Below are positions 27,393-35,536 of a stretch of DNA of 64,000 nucleotides, piece by piece. The translations under genes and the position numbers were made by a program. Under the pieces are notes generated by a model, which had not been told where the DNA came from, did not search any database, and saw only the letters and a program-made list of their open reading frames with translations. The stretch comes from Endozoicomonas sp. ISHI1 (GTDB lineage Bacteria > Pseudomonadota > Gammaproteobacteria > Pseudomonadales > Endozoicomonadaceae), in contig NZ_JAGRPU010000005.1 in assembly GCF_024606225.1 (NCBI RefSeq), forward strand, positions 124,001 through 188,000, read 5' to 3'. Within the stretch, counting starts at the first letter, position 1; each line of letters begins with the position of its first letter.

Positions 27393-27464
27393 ATATTTGA
27401 CCAATCGACTGAATGAACTATCTTCCTCCTGTTACCCATTATTGTCTTTGTAGTAGGAGATCCC

Positions 27465-28448
27465 ATGACTCAAGCCCGCAGCAGCCTGATTGATTCAGGT
27501 TCGACTCCGTATTATCACTGTATGTCTCGGTGTGTTCGCAGGGCTTATTTGTGTGGTGAAGATCATCAGACCGGGAGGAATTTTGAGCATCGCAGGCAGT
27601 GGGTGGTCGATCGTATACAGGTATTAGTCTCCATTTTTGCCATCGAAGTATGTGCTTATGCTGTGATGTCTAATCATTATCATCTGGTACTACATATTAA
27701 CACCAGTGAGGTTGAGAGCTGGAATCGAGATGAAATACTTCGGCGATGGACTACCCTTTTCACTGGACCTTTATTGATCCAACGCTATATGAGCAACGAC
27801 ACTCTCAGTCGCTCAGAACTCAGCCGCATTGATGAATATGTGGCAGAGTATCGTATCCGTTTGAAGAATATCAGCTGGTTTATGCGTTGTTTGAACGAGT
27901 ATCTAGCCCGTGAAGCCAACAAGGAAGATGGTTGTAAAGGTCGATTCTGGGAAGGGCGTTTTAAGAGTCAGGCGTTACTGGATGAGTCGGCTTTGCTGAC
28001 CTGCATGGCATATGTTGACCTGAATCCTGTCCGGGCAAAACTGGCATCCACATCGGAACAATCGGACTATACCTCTATCCAGAAACGTATCGAAAAAGCT
28101 ACTGAAGCGACAGATTGCAACCAGCCGTTCATGTTGAAGCCTTTTCAGAGTCAGGGGCAAAATACGAATAAAGCATTGCCTTATATTCTTCATGATTACC
28201 TGGAGCTAGTGGACTGGAGTGGAAGAGCATTGAGAACGGATAAGAAAGGTTCTATACCAGAAAGCTCACCTCCTATCCTGACAAGACTTGAAATCGATGC
28301 TGACGAATGGCTAAAAACCATGAGTTGGAACAATCGATTCTATCGCGCAGCTGGAAGACTCAAGGCCATGAAGGCATATGCTATCAGTGCAGGTCAACAA
28401 TGGCTTCAAGGGTTAAATTATTGTGGTCGTTTATTCCAATCTGGCTGA
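27465..28448 (+). CDS. REP-associated tyrosine transposase (RAYT)
   Basis: A 327-residue Y1-transposase relative of the RAYT group. The HUH metal motif is His71-Tyr-His73 in YAVMSNHYHLVL. The helix WFMRCLNEYLAREANK carries the likely catalytic Tyr146, followed by GRFWEGRFKSQALLDE and YVDLNPVRA, both diagnostic for RAYTs. RAYTs nick and join single-stranded REP hairpins. Here REP palindromes lie on the downstream side and degenerate half boxes upstream, so this is a REPtron-like locus. AGGAG precedes the ATG. The frame is intact and the gene could be active. Confidence 0.88.
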   Translation: MTQARSSLIDSGSTPYYHCMSRCVRRAYLCGEDHQTGRNFEHRRQWVVDRIQVLVSIFAIEVCAYAVMSNHYHLVLHINTSEVESWNRDEILRRWTTLFTGPLLIQRYMSNDTLSRSELSRIDEYVAEYRIRLKNISWFMRCLNEYLAREANKEDGCKGRFWEGRFKSQALLDESALLTCMAYVDLNPVRAKLASTSEQSDYTSIQKRIEKATEATDCNQPFMLKPFQSQGQNTNKALPYILHDYLELVDWSGRALRTDKKGSIPESSPPILTRLEIDADEWLKTMSWNNRFYRAAGRLKAMKAYAISAGQQWLQGLNYCGRLFQSG

Positions 28449-28715
28449 TTCATTTTTTCAGCCTCATACGTCAGACTCTTGCAGTATAACTTTGGCGAGA
28501 TGACATTCTGTGTCTTTCAAAAATCTATTTACTCGTTTTTTCCTTGTTTTATCGGGTTCAGGGTCATTCCTACGAATGCAAGCTTGATCCTACCAGGTGG
28601 TTTTCTCGCACGAAGGAATATCTTTTGGTTTCTGGTTCAAAAATTTTGGAAATTTTGCGGATGTCCTGATTGTCCTGTTTCTTCCATTTCTTTATATACC
28701 TCTTCCATTCTGGAA

Positions 28716-28738
28716 ACCCACATATAAATGTGGGTGTC
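28716..28738. repeat. REP palindrome, copy 1
   Basis: ACCCACAT-ATAA-ATGTGGGT, a perfect 8-bp stem followed by GTCT. It is the first REP downstream of the RAYT. The rest of the spacer 28449-28815 holds no gene I can support. Confidence 0.75.
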
Positions 28739-28815
28739 TCAGATTATGACCAGATTATGATTTTTTGATTCCCTTCTGTTTTTTGCCTAGAGTGGTAGGG
28801 CGATGGAGGTATTTT

Positions 28816-29304
28816 ATGGAAAACCTGTACAAAACCGATTACACCCAATGGCTCGGACAGCAACGGGAACTGCTCGCTAACGGCCAATTTGACCAATTAG
28901 ACATCCCTAATTTATTGGAGGCGATGGATTCTGAAATGGGAGACACGACCAATGAATTACGTTCCCATTTGCGGGTATTGCTGCTGCATTTGCTCAAATA
29001 CGACTACCAGAAAAGAATACTCAAAGACTCATGGGTTGAGGATAAAGTCATACATACATGGATGCCGAGTATTTACAACTCAAGAATGGAAATAAAGGAG
29101 CACATGAAGAGAAACCTAAGCCTTGAGCCCAAGACTGATGAAATACTGTCAGAAGCCTATCTAACAGCAAAAAGAAACGCTATAAAAGAGTTGAACAAAT
29201 TTATCCGCATCGAAAACAAGCGACTGAACAAAAACAGCATCCCCGACGAATGCCTTTGGACATTTGAAAAAATCACTGATGACGACTGGCTGCCAGAAGG
29301 CTAA
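28816..29304 (+). CDS. DUF29 family protein
   Basis: 162 residues with the DUF29 order: LYKTDYTQWLGQQRELL, IPNLLEAMDSE, HLRVLLLHLLKYDYQ, and a C-terminal Cys-Leu-Trp (CLWTFEKITDDDWLP) at the family CPW position. GGAGGT stands five bases before the ATG at 28816. It lies inside the RAYT/REP region. An IKEHMKRN segment of this gene has a detached copy at 29420. The function is unknown. Confidence 0.82.
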   Translation: MENLYKTDYTQWLGQQRELLANGQFDQLDIPNLLEAMDSEMGDTTNELRSHLRVLLLHLLKYDYQKRILKDSWVEDKVIHTWMPSIYNSRMEIKEHMKRNLSLEPKTDEILSEAYLTAKRNAIKELNKFIRIENKRLNKNSIPDECLWTFEKITDDDWLPEG

Positions 29305-29419
29305 ATCATCATCGCAGCCCCTACCCCCGCTACCGAGCCAATGGTGCTGAAATAGCTGCCCTGCTTCTGGGCACTGCGCCCTGGAGACATAAGGTTTGCA
29401 CTCAGGAAGCCAAGGGGGT

Positions 29420-29468
29420 GATATTAAGGAACACATGAAAAGGAACCCCACAGCCTTGAGCCCAAGAG
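29420..29468 (+). pseudogene. DUF29 scrap
   Basis: About 49 bases (IKEHMKRN, then LSPRE) repeat the stretch at 29089-29140 of the DUF29 gene just upstream. No start and no other part of the gene is present. A half-REP-like box (ATGGATGTCCCTTTTT) follows at 29523. Confidence 0.6.
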
Positions 29469-29592
29469 AAATAGCAAAAAAAACAGAAAAAACAGGACAG
29501 CCACAGAATGAATCAGTTTTTATGGATGTCCCTTTTTTTATGTTTATTTCATCCCATTTATTTCAGCTGCAAAAGCATTACCAGCCGATGAT

Positions 29593-29889
29593 TCAGGAAT
29601 GAGCCAGCCCTAGCATGGCGACAATCTGTTTGGGTTCCCTGGCGAGCAGGTTCAGCAACACACGGGCAGGGCCGTTCGGTTTGCGGTCGCCCCGCTCCCA
29701 GTGGCGAAGGGTGGGCAGTTTTACACCTACAGCTTGGGCAAACTCTTCCTGAGTCATATTGAGCTGCTGGCGAATGCCTTTGATGTCCGGGGGTGTCAAC
29801 TCATGGACAATTGCACCTGTATTCTCACCTTTTGTGTAGGCTACGGCCTCTTCAAGGCCCTGGATAATGCTGTTCGCTACGCTTTTCAT
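29593..29889 (-). CDS. XRE-family antitoxin (HigA/NadS-like)
   Basis: A protein of 98 residues with a C-terminal Cro/C1 helix-turn-helix (IRQQLNMTQEEFAQAVGVKLPTLRHWERGDRKPNGPARVLL). The form with the DNA-binding domain after an N-terminal segment fits antitoxins paired with RelE-type toxins of the HigB/NadS kind. The ATG at 29889 overlaps the toxin stop by four bases. It looks intact although its toxin gene is frameshifted. Confidence 0.8.
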   Translation of the reverse strand: MKSVANSIIQGLEEAVAYTKGENTGAIVHELTPPDIKGIRQQLNMTQEEFAQAVGVKLPTLRHWERGDRKPNGPARVLLNLLAREPKQIVAMLGLAHS

Positions 29890-30217
29890 TTTTTCCATCC
29901 TCTTTCGAGCAGAGAGACTAATTGTTTCATGGTGTTGCGGTCTGCCTTTGACAGGTTTTCCTGTTGGTTTTTCCTATAAACCGTGAGCAGGAACAGGGGC
30001 ATTGATGGGTTCTTGTAGAAGTGGATAATCCGCACTCCTCCACTCTTGCCTGATGCACCTCTTTGCCACCGGAGCTTACGGATGCCGCCTGTACCCTTCA
30101 TGATCACGCCAGCCTCAGGGTTTGCCGCCAGGTAATAATGATATGGCGGCGTTCCTCACTGGATAGAAGGCTCTCAGCTTCGACCTGATAGTTTTTCAGT
30201 TCAACGACCGTATGCAT
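29886..30217 (-). pseudogene. RelE/HigB-type toxin, frameshifted
   Basis: The start at 30217 gives MHTVVELKNYQVEAESLLSS, a normal RelE/HigB-type N-terminus, and then leaves frame. A second frame supplies YYLAANPEAG, VIMKGTGGIRKLRWQRG and the end of the toxin down to 29886. The shift lies near 30130-30150. One small insertion or deletion would restore a protein of about 110 residues. Whether it is genuine decay or a read error cannot be told. Confidence 0.7.
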
Positions 30218-30224
30218 TAGAGTG

Positions 30225-30239
30225 TAATCCAATGGATTA
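30225..30239 (-). promoter_or_regulatory. operator palindrome of the relE-xre module
   Basis: TAATCC-AAT-GGATTA, a perfect 6-bp inverted repeat eight bases before the toxin start codon. It is the expected place for the XRE antitoxin to bind. Confidence 0.6.
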
Positions 30240-30311
30240 GTTCAGGCAAAGTATAATGGTTGGTAAGAAAGGTGCAAGCCGGTGGTTTTTCGCAGATTCA
30301 AGCGGATTCAA

Positions 30312-30355
30312 GGACACCCGTATATAAGTGTGCCCGTATATAAGTGTGGGTGTCC
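30312..30355. repeat. REP palindrome, copy 2, with internal duplication
   Basis: GGACACCC and GGGTGTCC are the outer arms, and between them the inner part (GTATATAAGTGTG) occurs twice. It looks like two REPs fused or one with a duplicated loop. Confidence 0.7.
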
Positions 30356-30394
30356 TATTTATTCTATTTATTTATTTTTTAAGGATGGAGTCGA

Positions 30395-30422
30395 GGACAC
30401 CTACATATAAGTGTGGGTGTCC
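30395..30422. repeat. REP palindrome, copy 3
   Basis: GGACACCTACA and TGTGGGTGTCC around ATATAAG, one wobble in an 11-bp stem. It lies 40 bp from copy 2. The bases between the two are AT-rich. Confidence 0.75.
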
Positions 30423-30520
30423 TAGATTATTCTCAATTTCTTCTCTTCCGTAAATCTCCCAATTTCACGGATATGATATCAATGCTATCGTTTATAAATT
30501 AAATACATCTGGAGATCCTT

Positions 30521-30754
30521 ATGGCTAACCTGTTAGTTCGTAATATTGATGAGGCAATAGTAGATGCTCTAAAAGCTCAGGCGGGAAAGCACGGAAGAAG
30601 CGCAGAGGCTGAGCATCGTAAAATTCTTGAAGCAGCTCTCCTTCGTCCCAGAAATAAAAACTTCACTGAAGCGTTGAAAAACATTCCAGATGTCGGCTCT
30701 GATACGGACTTCGAACGAATCAATGATGAGGGTGATCGTGATGTATTTAATTGA
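30521..30754 (+). CDS. FitA/VapB-type ribbon-helix-helix antitoxin
   Basis: A 77-residue antitoxin. LLVRNIDEAIVDALKAQAGKHGRSAEAEHRKILEAAL is the FitA/Arc-like DNA-binding domain, followed by an acidic toxin-binding tail. CTGGAG precedes the ATG. Its stop overlaps the vapC start by 14 bases. The antitoxin is whole, the toxin is not. Confidence 0.85.
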   Translation: MANLLVRNIDEAIVDALKAQAGKHGRSAEAEHRKILEAALLRPRNKNFTEALKNIPDVGSDTDFERINDEGDRDVFN

Positions 30755-31045
30755 CACCAATGTCATCAGTGAGTTGAGAAAATTCGTCATCGGAATGACT
30801 GTGTTCAGGCAGAACAGTTAGAACTATGGCTAAATCATCTGATACATCATTACCGAGATTATATCCTGGACTTTGGTTGTACCGAAGCACAAATTTGGGG
30901 AAAACTCAGAGTACCCCACCATGAAAATGCAATTGATAAACAAATTGCGGCAACAGCCCTTGTTTATGACCTGATAGTAGTCACAAGAAGCACCCGGGAT
31001 TTTATGGATACAGGGGTTAATTTGCTCAATCCATTCGAGAATTGA
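30741..31045 (+). pseudogene. VapC/FitB-type PIN toxin, internally deleted
   Basis: The first 14 codons are normal (MYLIDTNVISELRK, with the first metal Asp). The frame is then lost and stops after 26 codons. From about 30830 another frame carries the C-terminal half (DFGCTEAQIWGKLR, IDKQIAATALVYDL, VVTRSTRDF, LNPFEN). Roughly 40 central residues are missing, so a deletion and not one indel made it. The 3' part is duplicated at 32255. Confidence 0.78.
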
Positions 31046-31217
31046 ACAAATAGATAATGTCGATAGGGCGGAGTTCTGACGTTATTACAGTGCAAGGAAT
31101 TGGCCTGACTTACAAGCCCTGGCTCCATGCTGTTAACTCCGGTCTGGAATTTTGTGGGTGCCCCCATCTCTTTTTCCCAGATTATTACCTACATATAAGT
31201 GCGGATGTCCCATTTAT
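30880..31217. repeat. segmental duplication, copy A
   Basis: About 338 bp, from TACCGAAGCACAAATTTGG inside the broken vapC through its stop to a REP and CATTTATT, recurs at 32255-32592 with a few substitutions. The unit joins a toxin 3' end to a REP palindrome. Confidence 0.85.
31187..31210. repeat. REP palindrome, copy 4 (degenerate)
   Basis: ACCTACATATAAGTG followed by CGGATGTCC. The right arm has changes compared with the partner element at 32562. It closes duplication copy A. Confidence 0.6.
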
Positions 31218-31293
31218 TTTTTAGTCAGAAATTTTATGATGGGTGTCCTATATCTTTTTACATAGGGGGTTATTGCCAGATTATTTTTTAGAA

Positions 31294-31317
31294 ACCCACA
31301 TATAAATGTGGGTGTCC
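31294..31317. repeat. REP palindrome, copy 5
   Basis: ACCCACAT-ATAA-ATGTGGGT then GTCC. It is identical in its stem to copy 1 and lies 46 bp beyond the parE-type toxin stop. Confidence 0.75.
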
Positions 31318-31362
31318 GAGATTATTATCAGAAATTTTATGGGTGTTTTTTTAATTCTTCGG

Positions 31363-31653
31363 TCAATAACCAGCCTCTTTCTGGTGTCGTACTGCAAGCA
31401 CCGTAGCAAGACCATTCTCTATTCGATATAAAGCAACATAACCACTGTTACCGAAATCAATTAGCCACTCTCTAAACTCTGGCTCCATACCATCAACAGG
31501 ACGACCAATCTCAGGTTGACAGGCTAAAACCTTAATGCCTGAGCGAATTGCTTTAATCGCACGACTGGCTGAATTTCCATCTTTCTGTGCCAAAAATTGG
31601 TGTAATCGTTGAACATCTCTAAGAGCGGAAGGTGACCATATCAGTCGTGACAC
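31363..31653 (-). CDS. ParE/RelE-type toxin
   Basis: A 96-residue toxin of the ParE/RelE superfamily (IWSPSALRDVQRLHQFLAQKDG, then IGRPVDGMEPEFREWLIDFGNSGYVALYRI, then VLAVRHQKEAGY). The C-terminal VLAVRHQ strand is the family end. It starts with a GTG inside the antitoxin gene, with a 13-base overlap. ParE toxins act on DNA gyrase and RelE toxins on ribosome-bound mRNA; the sequence favours the ParE side. It seems intact. Confidence 0.83.
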   Translation of the reverse strand: MSRLIWSPSALRDVQRLHQFLAQKDGNSASRAIKAIRSGIKVLACQPEIGRPVDGMEPEFREWLIDFGNSGYVALYRIENGLATVLAVRHQKEAGY

Positions 31654-31913
31654 TTAGGAATCTCCCCATTTTCACCCGCCTCAAGCTTTTCTAACCATGC
31701 ATCCGCTTCTTCAAGCGTTAGGTGCATACCATTCTCTTGATAGCTGTTCCAAGCATTAAGGGCGTCCTGTTTGAAAGCCTCTTTTTTCTCTTCACATGTT
31801 ACATAACGACGAATAGCTTCACACATTATCCAATGTGCTGATCGGTGTCTGGCCTCCGCCAAATTCTTAACTCTTCTTTTCAGGTCTTCATCAAGCTTTA
31901 CCGAGGTTACCAT
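31641..31913 (-). CDS. ribbon-helix-helix antitoxin (CopG/ParD-like)
   Basis: A 90-residue antitoxin. TSVKLDEDLKRRVKNLAEARHRSAHWIMCEAIRRYV is a CopG-type ribbon-helix-helix. The acidic C-terminal part (LTLEEADAWLEKLEAGENGE) should bind the toxin encoded next. It is transcribed first, as is usual, and a palindrome stands 14 bp upstream. Confidence 0.83.
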   Translation of the reverse strand: MVTSVKLDEDLKRRVKNLAEARHRSAHWIMCEAIRRYVTCEEKKEAFKQDALNAWNSYQENGMHLTLEEADAWLEKLEAGENGEIPKCHD

Positions 31914-31926
31914 TTGTTTCTCCCTT

Positions 31927-31945
31927 GGTATTAAAAGGTAATACC
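31927..31945 (-). promoter_or_regulatory. operator palindrome of the parD-parE-type module at 31.6 kb
   Basis: GGTATTA and TAATACC are perfect 7-bp arms around AAAGG, 14 bp before the antitoxin ATG. A further partial ATACTATACC follows, perhaps a second site. Confidence 0.6.
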
Positions 31946-32254
31946 CATTAATACTATACCATAAGACCCAAAAGTAAAGAAAACCCTCGTTTTAGTATCC
32001 GGCCAGAAAAATTGCTTACACGTCAGATACTTCAAAACCCTTACAGCTTCAACATTGAGAATGGTTTTTGAGAGCCTGAAGCCCGTTATTTATCAAACTT
32101 TCAGCCAAACCCGAATGCTTCTCAAAAACGGTGAAAATCGAGAAACAATTATCTTGAAAAACACCGGAGCACCGAGAGATCACACCCCCGAGAGATAGCG
32201 AGAGATAGTACACCCACAGAATGAATCAAATTTTATGGGTGTCTCTTTTTTTCC
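31946..32254. other. spacer without a gene
   Basis: No supported frame is seen in about 300 bases between the antitoxin operator and duplication copy B. A half-REP-like ATGGGTGTCTCTTTTT occurs at 32235. Nothing else is recognised. Confidence 0.5.
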
Positions 32255-32592
32255 TACCGAAGCACAAATTTGGGGAAAACTCAGAGTACCCCACCATGAA
32301 AATGCAATTGATAAACAAATTGCGGCAACAGCCCTTGTTTATGACCTGACAGTAGTCACAAGAAACACCCGGGATTTTATGGATACAGGGGTTAATTTGC
32401 TCAATCCATTCGAGAATTGAACAAATAGATAATGTCGATAGGGTGGAGTTCTGGCGTTATTACAGTGCAAGGAATTGGCCTGACCTACAAGCCCTGGCTT
32501 CATGCTGTTAACTCCGGTCTGAAATTTTGTGGGTACCCCCATCTCTTTTTCCCAGATTATTACCTACATATAAGTGTGGGTGTCCCATTTAT
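32255..32592. repeat. segmental duplication, copy B
   Basis: The second copy of the unit at 30880. It carries only the C-terminal codons of the PIN toxin (TEAQIWGKLR to LNPFEN, ending at 32420), without a start or antitoxin, and ends in a REP. It keeps VVTRNTRDF where copy A has VVTRSTRDF. Confidence 0.85.
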
Positions 32593-32763
32593 TTATTCAA
32601 GGGGATTCAAGGACACCCATATATAAGTGTGGGTGTCCTATTAATTTTAAGAAACCCACATATAAAATGTGGGTGTCCAATATTATTGATAAATGTGGGT
32701 ATCCCAGTTTATTCTCTAAGTTCTCATATTTATTTTGAAACCCACATATAAATGTGGGTGTCC
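32562..32763. repeat. cluster of REP palindromes
   Basis: Four full elements and a half element lie within 200 bp: 32562-32585, 32611-32638 (GGACACCCATATA with TATAAGTGTGGG), 32654-32678, a half near 32690-32705 (AAATGTGGGT), and 32740-32763. Two forms alternate: a GGACACC-ended stem and an ACCCACAT/ATGTGGGT stem, each followed by GTCC. The cluster ends just before the PglL gene stop. Confidence 0.78.
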
Positions 32764-32767
32764 TAGA

Positions 32768-34516
32768 TTATTTGTTGGATGTCCGATTTCTTCTAGATAA
32801 CAGATCCCTCAAAGGATCGTTTTCCTTACCTTTTGCATTTTCAATTATTGGAGATAACCTCTTAATGACATTGGGGTAATATAGGATAGCTTGTTCTAGT
32901 GCCAGTTTGGCATTCTCAGTATCACCGGAATAGGCTCTCAGAATAGCCAACTTGACTATAGTTTCTGGAAATGGACGATATTCAGCCTGTCTCTCAAGAA
33001 TAGCCAGTTTCAAGTCCAACTGTTCTGGTATTAGATCTATATAATTACTCAGAATCATATCTGCCTCAAATGACCAGATCGGATTCAATCTGTGCTGTAT
33101 CAGCACTGCCATTCTCTTTTTATCTATTTCAGTATTCCCTGATGGATAAACCCATTTCATCCACTTCAGGTAGTAATCAAGACTTATATAAGACTGCCAT
33201 CCGACCACTAAAGCAAACGATAATATAGTTGCTTTTATAACAGCTGGATTTAATGAAATCTTATATTTTTTTATCGGAGACATTCCAACCAAAATGGCAA
33301 AGATAAACAAAAACCCTGCATACCAAAGAGGGTATTCAAGCATACTGTGGGTCAATATTATCATTGCACAGCCAAGAACCCATATAGCATTAGTGCCAAG
33401 GTTTTTTCTTTTAAACCAGGGTAGAAACGCCCAAAAAATCGCAATAATTACCAGTACAGTTCCTACCAAACCAGTTTCAGCCATTAGCTGCATAATAAAG
33501 TTGTGGCTATGTGCAAATAGCGTATTTGCAGGTACACCATCACCCAAAATAGGCTCTAATCTTATGGACTCAGCGGCAAAACCTCCCAGTCCTACACCAA
33601 ACCAGGGATGTTCAGAAAAAACGTACAAGGCTTTCTGCCACTCTATTAGTCTTTTCTGTCCAAAGCCACCAGCAGAGATTCTGTCTAAAGCGCTACCTTG
33701 GTCAATAGGCAATCCAAGACATGTTACAAGATTATTTATCTCATTGATGTAGAGTTGAAAAAAAATAATCAAACAGGCACCAAGAGTTACCAACAATGCC
33801 ATTTCTTTAATTTCTTTCTCTCGATCTGACCTAAAGTAGACAAGCCAGACCAGAATAAAAAGCCCTACGATATACAAAAAAACTGTACGCGAAGAAGACC
33901 AGGCTAAAAATAAAGAAAAAAAGACAATAAAACTCAACCCTAACCCTTGATTCAAATTTCTTTTTACTGTCAACCAACATGTGGAAAGAAGTACCAGCGC
34001 CAAATAGTTTGCCAGATTATTCCTTTGTCCTATATTGCCTATGAGTGGTGTTGAACCATTTGTAGCATAAATCATGAAAGGCAAATCATATTCAGCTGCA
34101 AGGCTTGATATTTGAAGAAATCCAATTATACATTGCGCCCCTCCTCCTAGTAACAAGCCAAAAGCTAGCGCATTAATCATCCTTTCAACATTCAAAAAAG
34201 AAACTAAAAATGAAAAAAGCAGTGCAATGACTATAGTTATAATCAATGCAATTGGAGGATAAAAATTAGAACCATTAAGAAAAAGCAAAAGAAAGACAAA
34301 CACTACCAATGTCGTCAAATGAGGAGGATAATAAAAATTATCAGAAACTTTAAAAGCAGTAAACAATATAGCTAATAAAGCAAAGGCAATAGAAATAAGA
34401 TTAAATATTAAATTTGGAGCAGGAGCGAAGTTCCAAAATGATAAAAATGGAATAAATGATAGGAAAAATATTGATACTAATGCTGCTGAATTAAAACTAT
34501 ATTCTTTAAACATCAT
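32768..34516 (-). CDS. PglL/TfpO-type O-oligosaccharyltransferase
   Basis: A 582-residue polytopic protein with ten or more membrane segments and a large loop. The Wzy_C/ligase motifs are GVGLGGFAAESIRL and HSHNFIMQLMAETGLVG, followed by a C-terminal helical, TPR-like tail (LAILERQAEYRPFPETIVKLAILRAY). This is the PglL/TfpO form and not WaaL, given the C-terminal domain and the pilin gene directly upstream. In related bacteria such an enzyme moves a lipid-linked glycan onto pilin Ser/Thr in the periplasm. It is AT-rich compared with its neighbours, which suggests transfer. Confidence 0.78.
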   Translation of the reverse strand: MMFKEYSFNSAALVSIFFLSFIPFLSFWNFAPAPNLIFNLISIAFALLAILFTAFKVSDNFYYPPHLTTLVVFVFLLLFLNGSNFYPPIALIITIVIALLFSFLVSFLNVERMINALAFGLLLGGGAQCIIGFLQISSLAAEYDLPFMIYATNGSTPLIGNIGQRNNLANYLALVLLSTCWLTVKRNLNQGLGLSFIVFFSLFLAWSSSRTVFLYIVGLFILVWLVYFRSDREKEIKEMALLVTLGACLIIFFQLYINEINNLVTCLGLPIDQGSALDRISAGGFGQKRLIEWQKALYVFSEHPWFGVGLGGFAAESIRLEPILGDGVPANTLFAHSHNFIMQLMAETGLVGTVLVIIAIFWAFLPWFKRKNLGTNAIWVLGCAMIILTHSMLEYPLWYAGFLFIFAILVGMSPIKKYKISLNPAVIKATILSFALVVGWQSYISLDYYLKWMKWVYPSGNTEIDKKRMAVLIQHRLNPIWSFEADMILSNYIDLIPEQLDLKLAILERQAEYRPFPETIVKLAILRAYSGDTENAKLALEQAILYYPNVIKRLSPIIENAKGKENDPLRDLLSRRNRTSNK

Positions 34517-34526
34517 TACTCATACT

Positions 34527-34556
34527 GGATAAGGCCTACAATTGTAGACCTTATCC
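34527..34556 (-). terminator. 30-bp palindrome between pilin and PglL genes
   Basis: GGATAAGG and CCTTATCC enclose a second palindrome, CTACAATTGTAG; only one pair in the 30-bp structure mismatches. It lacks a U-tract. Its place between the pilin stop and the PglL start suits an attenuator or mRNA-end hairpin that lets pilin be made in excess over the glycosylating enzyme. Confidence 0.5.
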
Positions 34557-34564
34557 ATCCATCT

Positions 34565-34972
34565 TTATTTACAGGAGGAAGTCAAAGATGTATCAATACC
34601 AGAGTCTGCTGAACAGGACCAAACACCATTTGAGTTTCTAGACAAAGTAATTTTTTTTCCATCAACGGCAGGTGGCGCATTTTGAATTGTACACTCTAAA
34701 CCTGAACTTGCATTACCACCGAAAATACAGTTTGCGCTACCGCTTGCAGGAGCACCAAGCTGAGTCATACTAAGAGAAGCTAATGCTGTGCCTTCGTTAA
34801 TACCAATCTCTGCTGATGTCTTATATGGAGTTAACTCTGCAAGGGCAGCATTAAATTTAGATTTAGCTGTATATGCTTGATACTGCGGAATAGCCACAGC
34901 CGCCAAAATCCCAATAATCGCCACAACGATCATCAATTCAATCAGCGTAAAACCACTTTGTTGTTTTTTCAT
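34565..34972 (-). CDS. type IV pilin, copy 2
   Basis: A prepilin of 135 residues with a very short leader, MKKQQSG, cleaved before [27 protein letters not shown]. The soluble domain has two cysteine pairs ([32 protein letters not shown]). AAGGGG precedes the ATG at 34972; the longer frame from 35167 is discarded because a 73-residue leader is not prepilin-like. The Ser/Thr-rich C-terminus (DTSLTSS) could be the glycan site for the adjacent PglL. It differs strongly from the pilin at 20804. Confidence 0.87.
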   Translation of the reverse strand: MKKQQSGFTLIELMIVVAIIGILAAVAIPQYQAYTAKSKFNAALAELTPYKTSAEIGINEGTALASLSMTQLGAPASGSANCIFGGNASSGLECTIQNAPPAVDGKKITLSRNSNGVWSCSADSGIDTSLTSSCK

Positions 34973-35536
34973 TATTCTTAGCCCCTTGAGGACATACATT
35001 TTTATTATTCGATTTTGCCACCACCGAGCCTGAGCATTGACCAAAAACGACACCTGATCGCTATGACCCACTCTGTCTACCCACTGTGCCCGACAGTGAC
35101 GCTTCCATAAATACTCTTTCATCCAGTCCATTGTTTGATGGTCAGAATACGATGAAAAAATAACCACTCATGGTTGTAATGTCTTCCTGACTGCTCGCTA
35201 AGAGCGTTTTGATGCAAAACCTTCTGTCCTGAGACCCTGTGTAAAAGCGGTGCACCAACCTTATCCCACTGCAGAGACAGCACACAGATAAGGGTAATTC
35301 CTTAGCCCATTACGATATATTTCACGGTAAAAAAAGCAACCTTTTTTTAGTGTATTTGTGTTGCTTTGGTCAACTTTTTCAGCTTGACATAAAGAGCGAT
35401 CTCTGTCGTTTAATTACCTGGTAGAATCACGCGATTTTGCAGGACAGCCCCTGAGCCACAGGGGATTCTGGAAAAGAGAAACATTTCAACTATATTTCCT
35501 CCCACTATCTGTTCAAGACCAACAAGGAGCCCACCT
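34973..35536. other. intergenic region between divergent genes
   Basis: There is no supported gene in 564 bases. Towards the plus-strand gene a TTGACA (35384-35389) and a TTTAAT (35409-35414) are 19 bp apart, a loose promoter candidate. CCCCTG and CAGGGG make a small hairpin at 35447-35463. I could not find a convincing sigma-54 site for the pilin. Confidence 0.45.

Noticed and set aside
27495-27512. tRNA-like GGTTCGACTCC
   Set aside because: It falls inside the RAYT coding sequence (SGSTPYY) and no acceptor or anticodon stems can be built around it.
32339-32542. Minus-strand frames repeated in both duplication copies (also 30964-31167)
   Set aside because: They appear twice only because the segment is duplicated; antisense to the PIN toxin end, no ribosome site.
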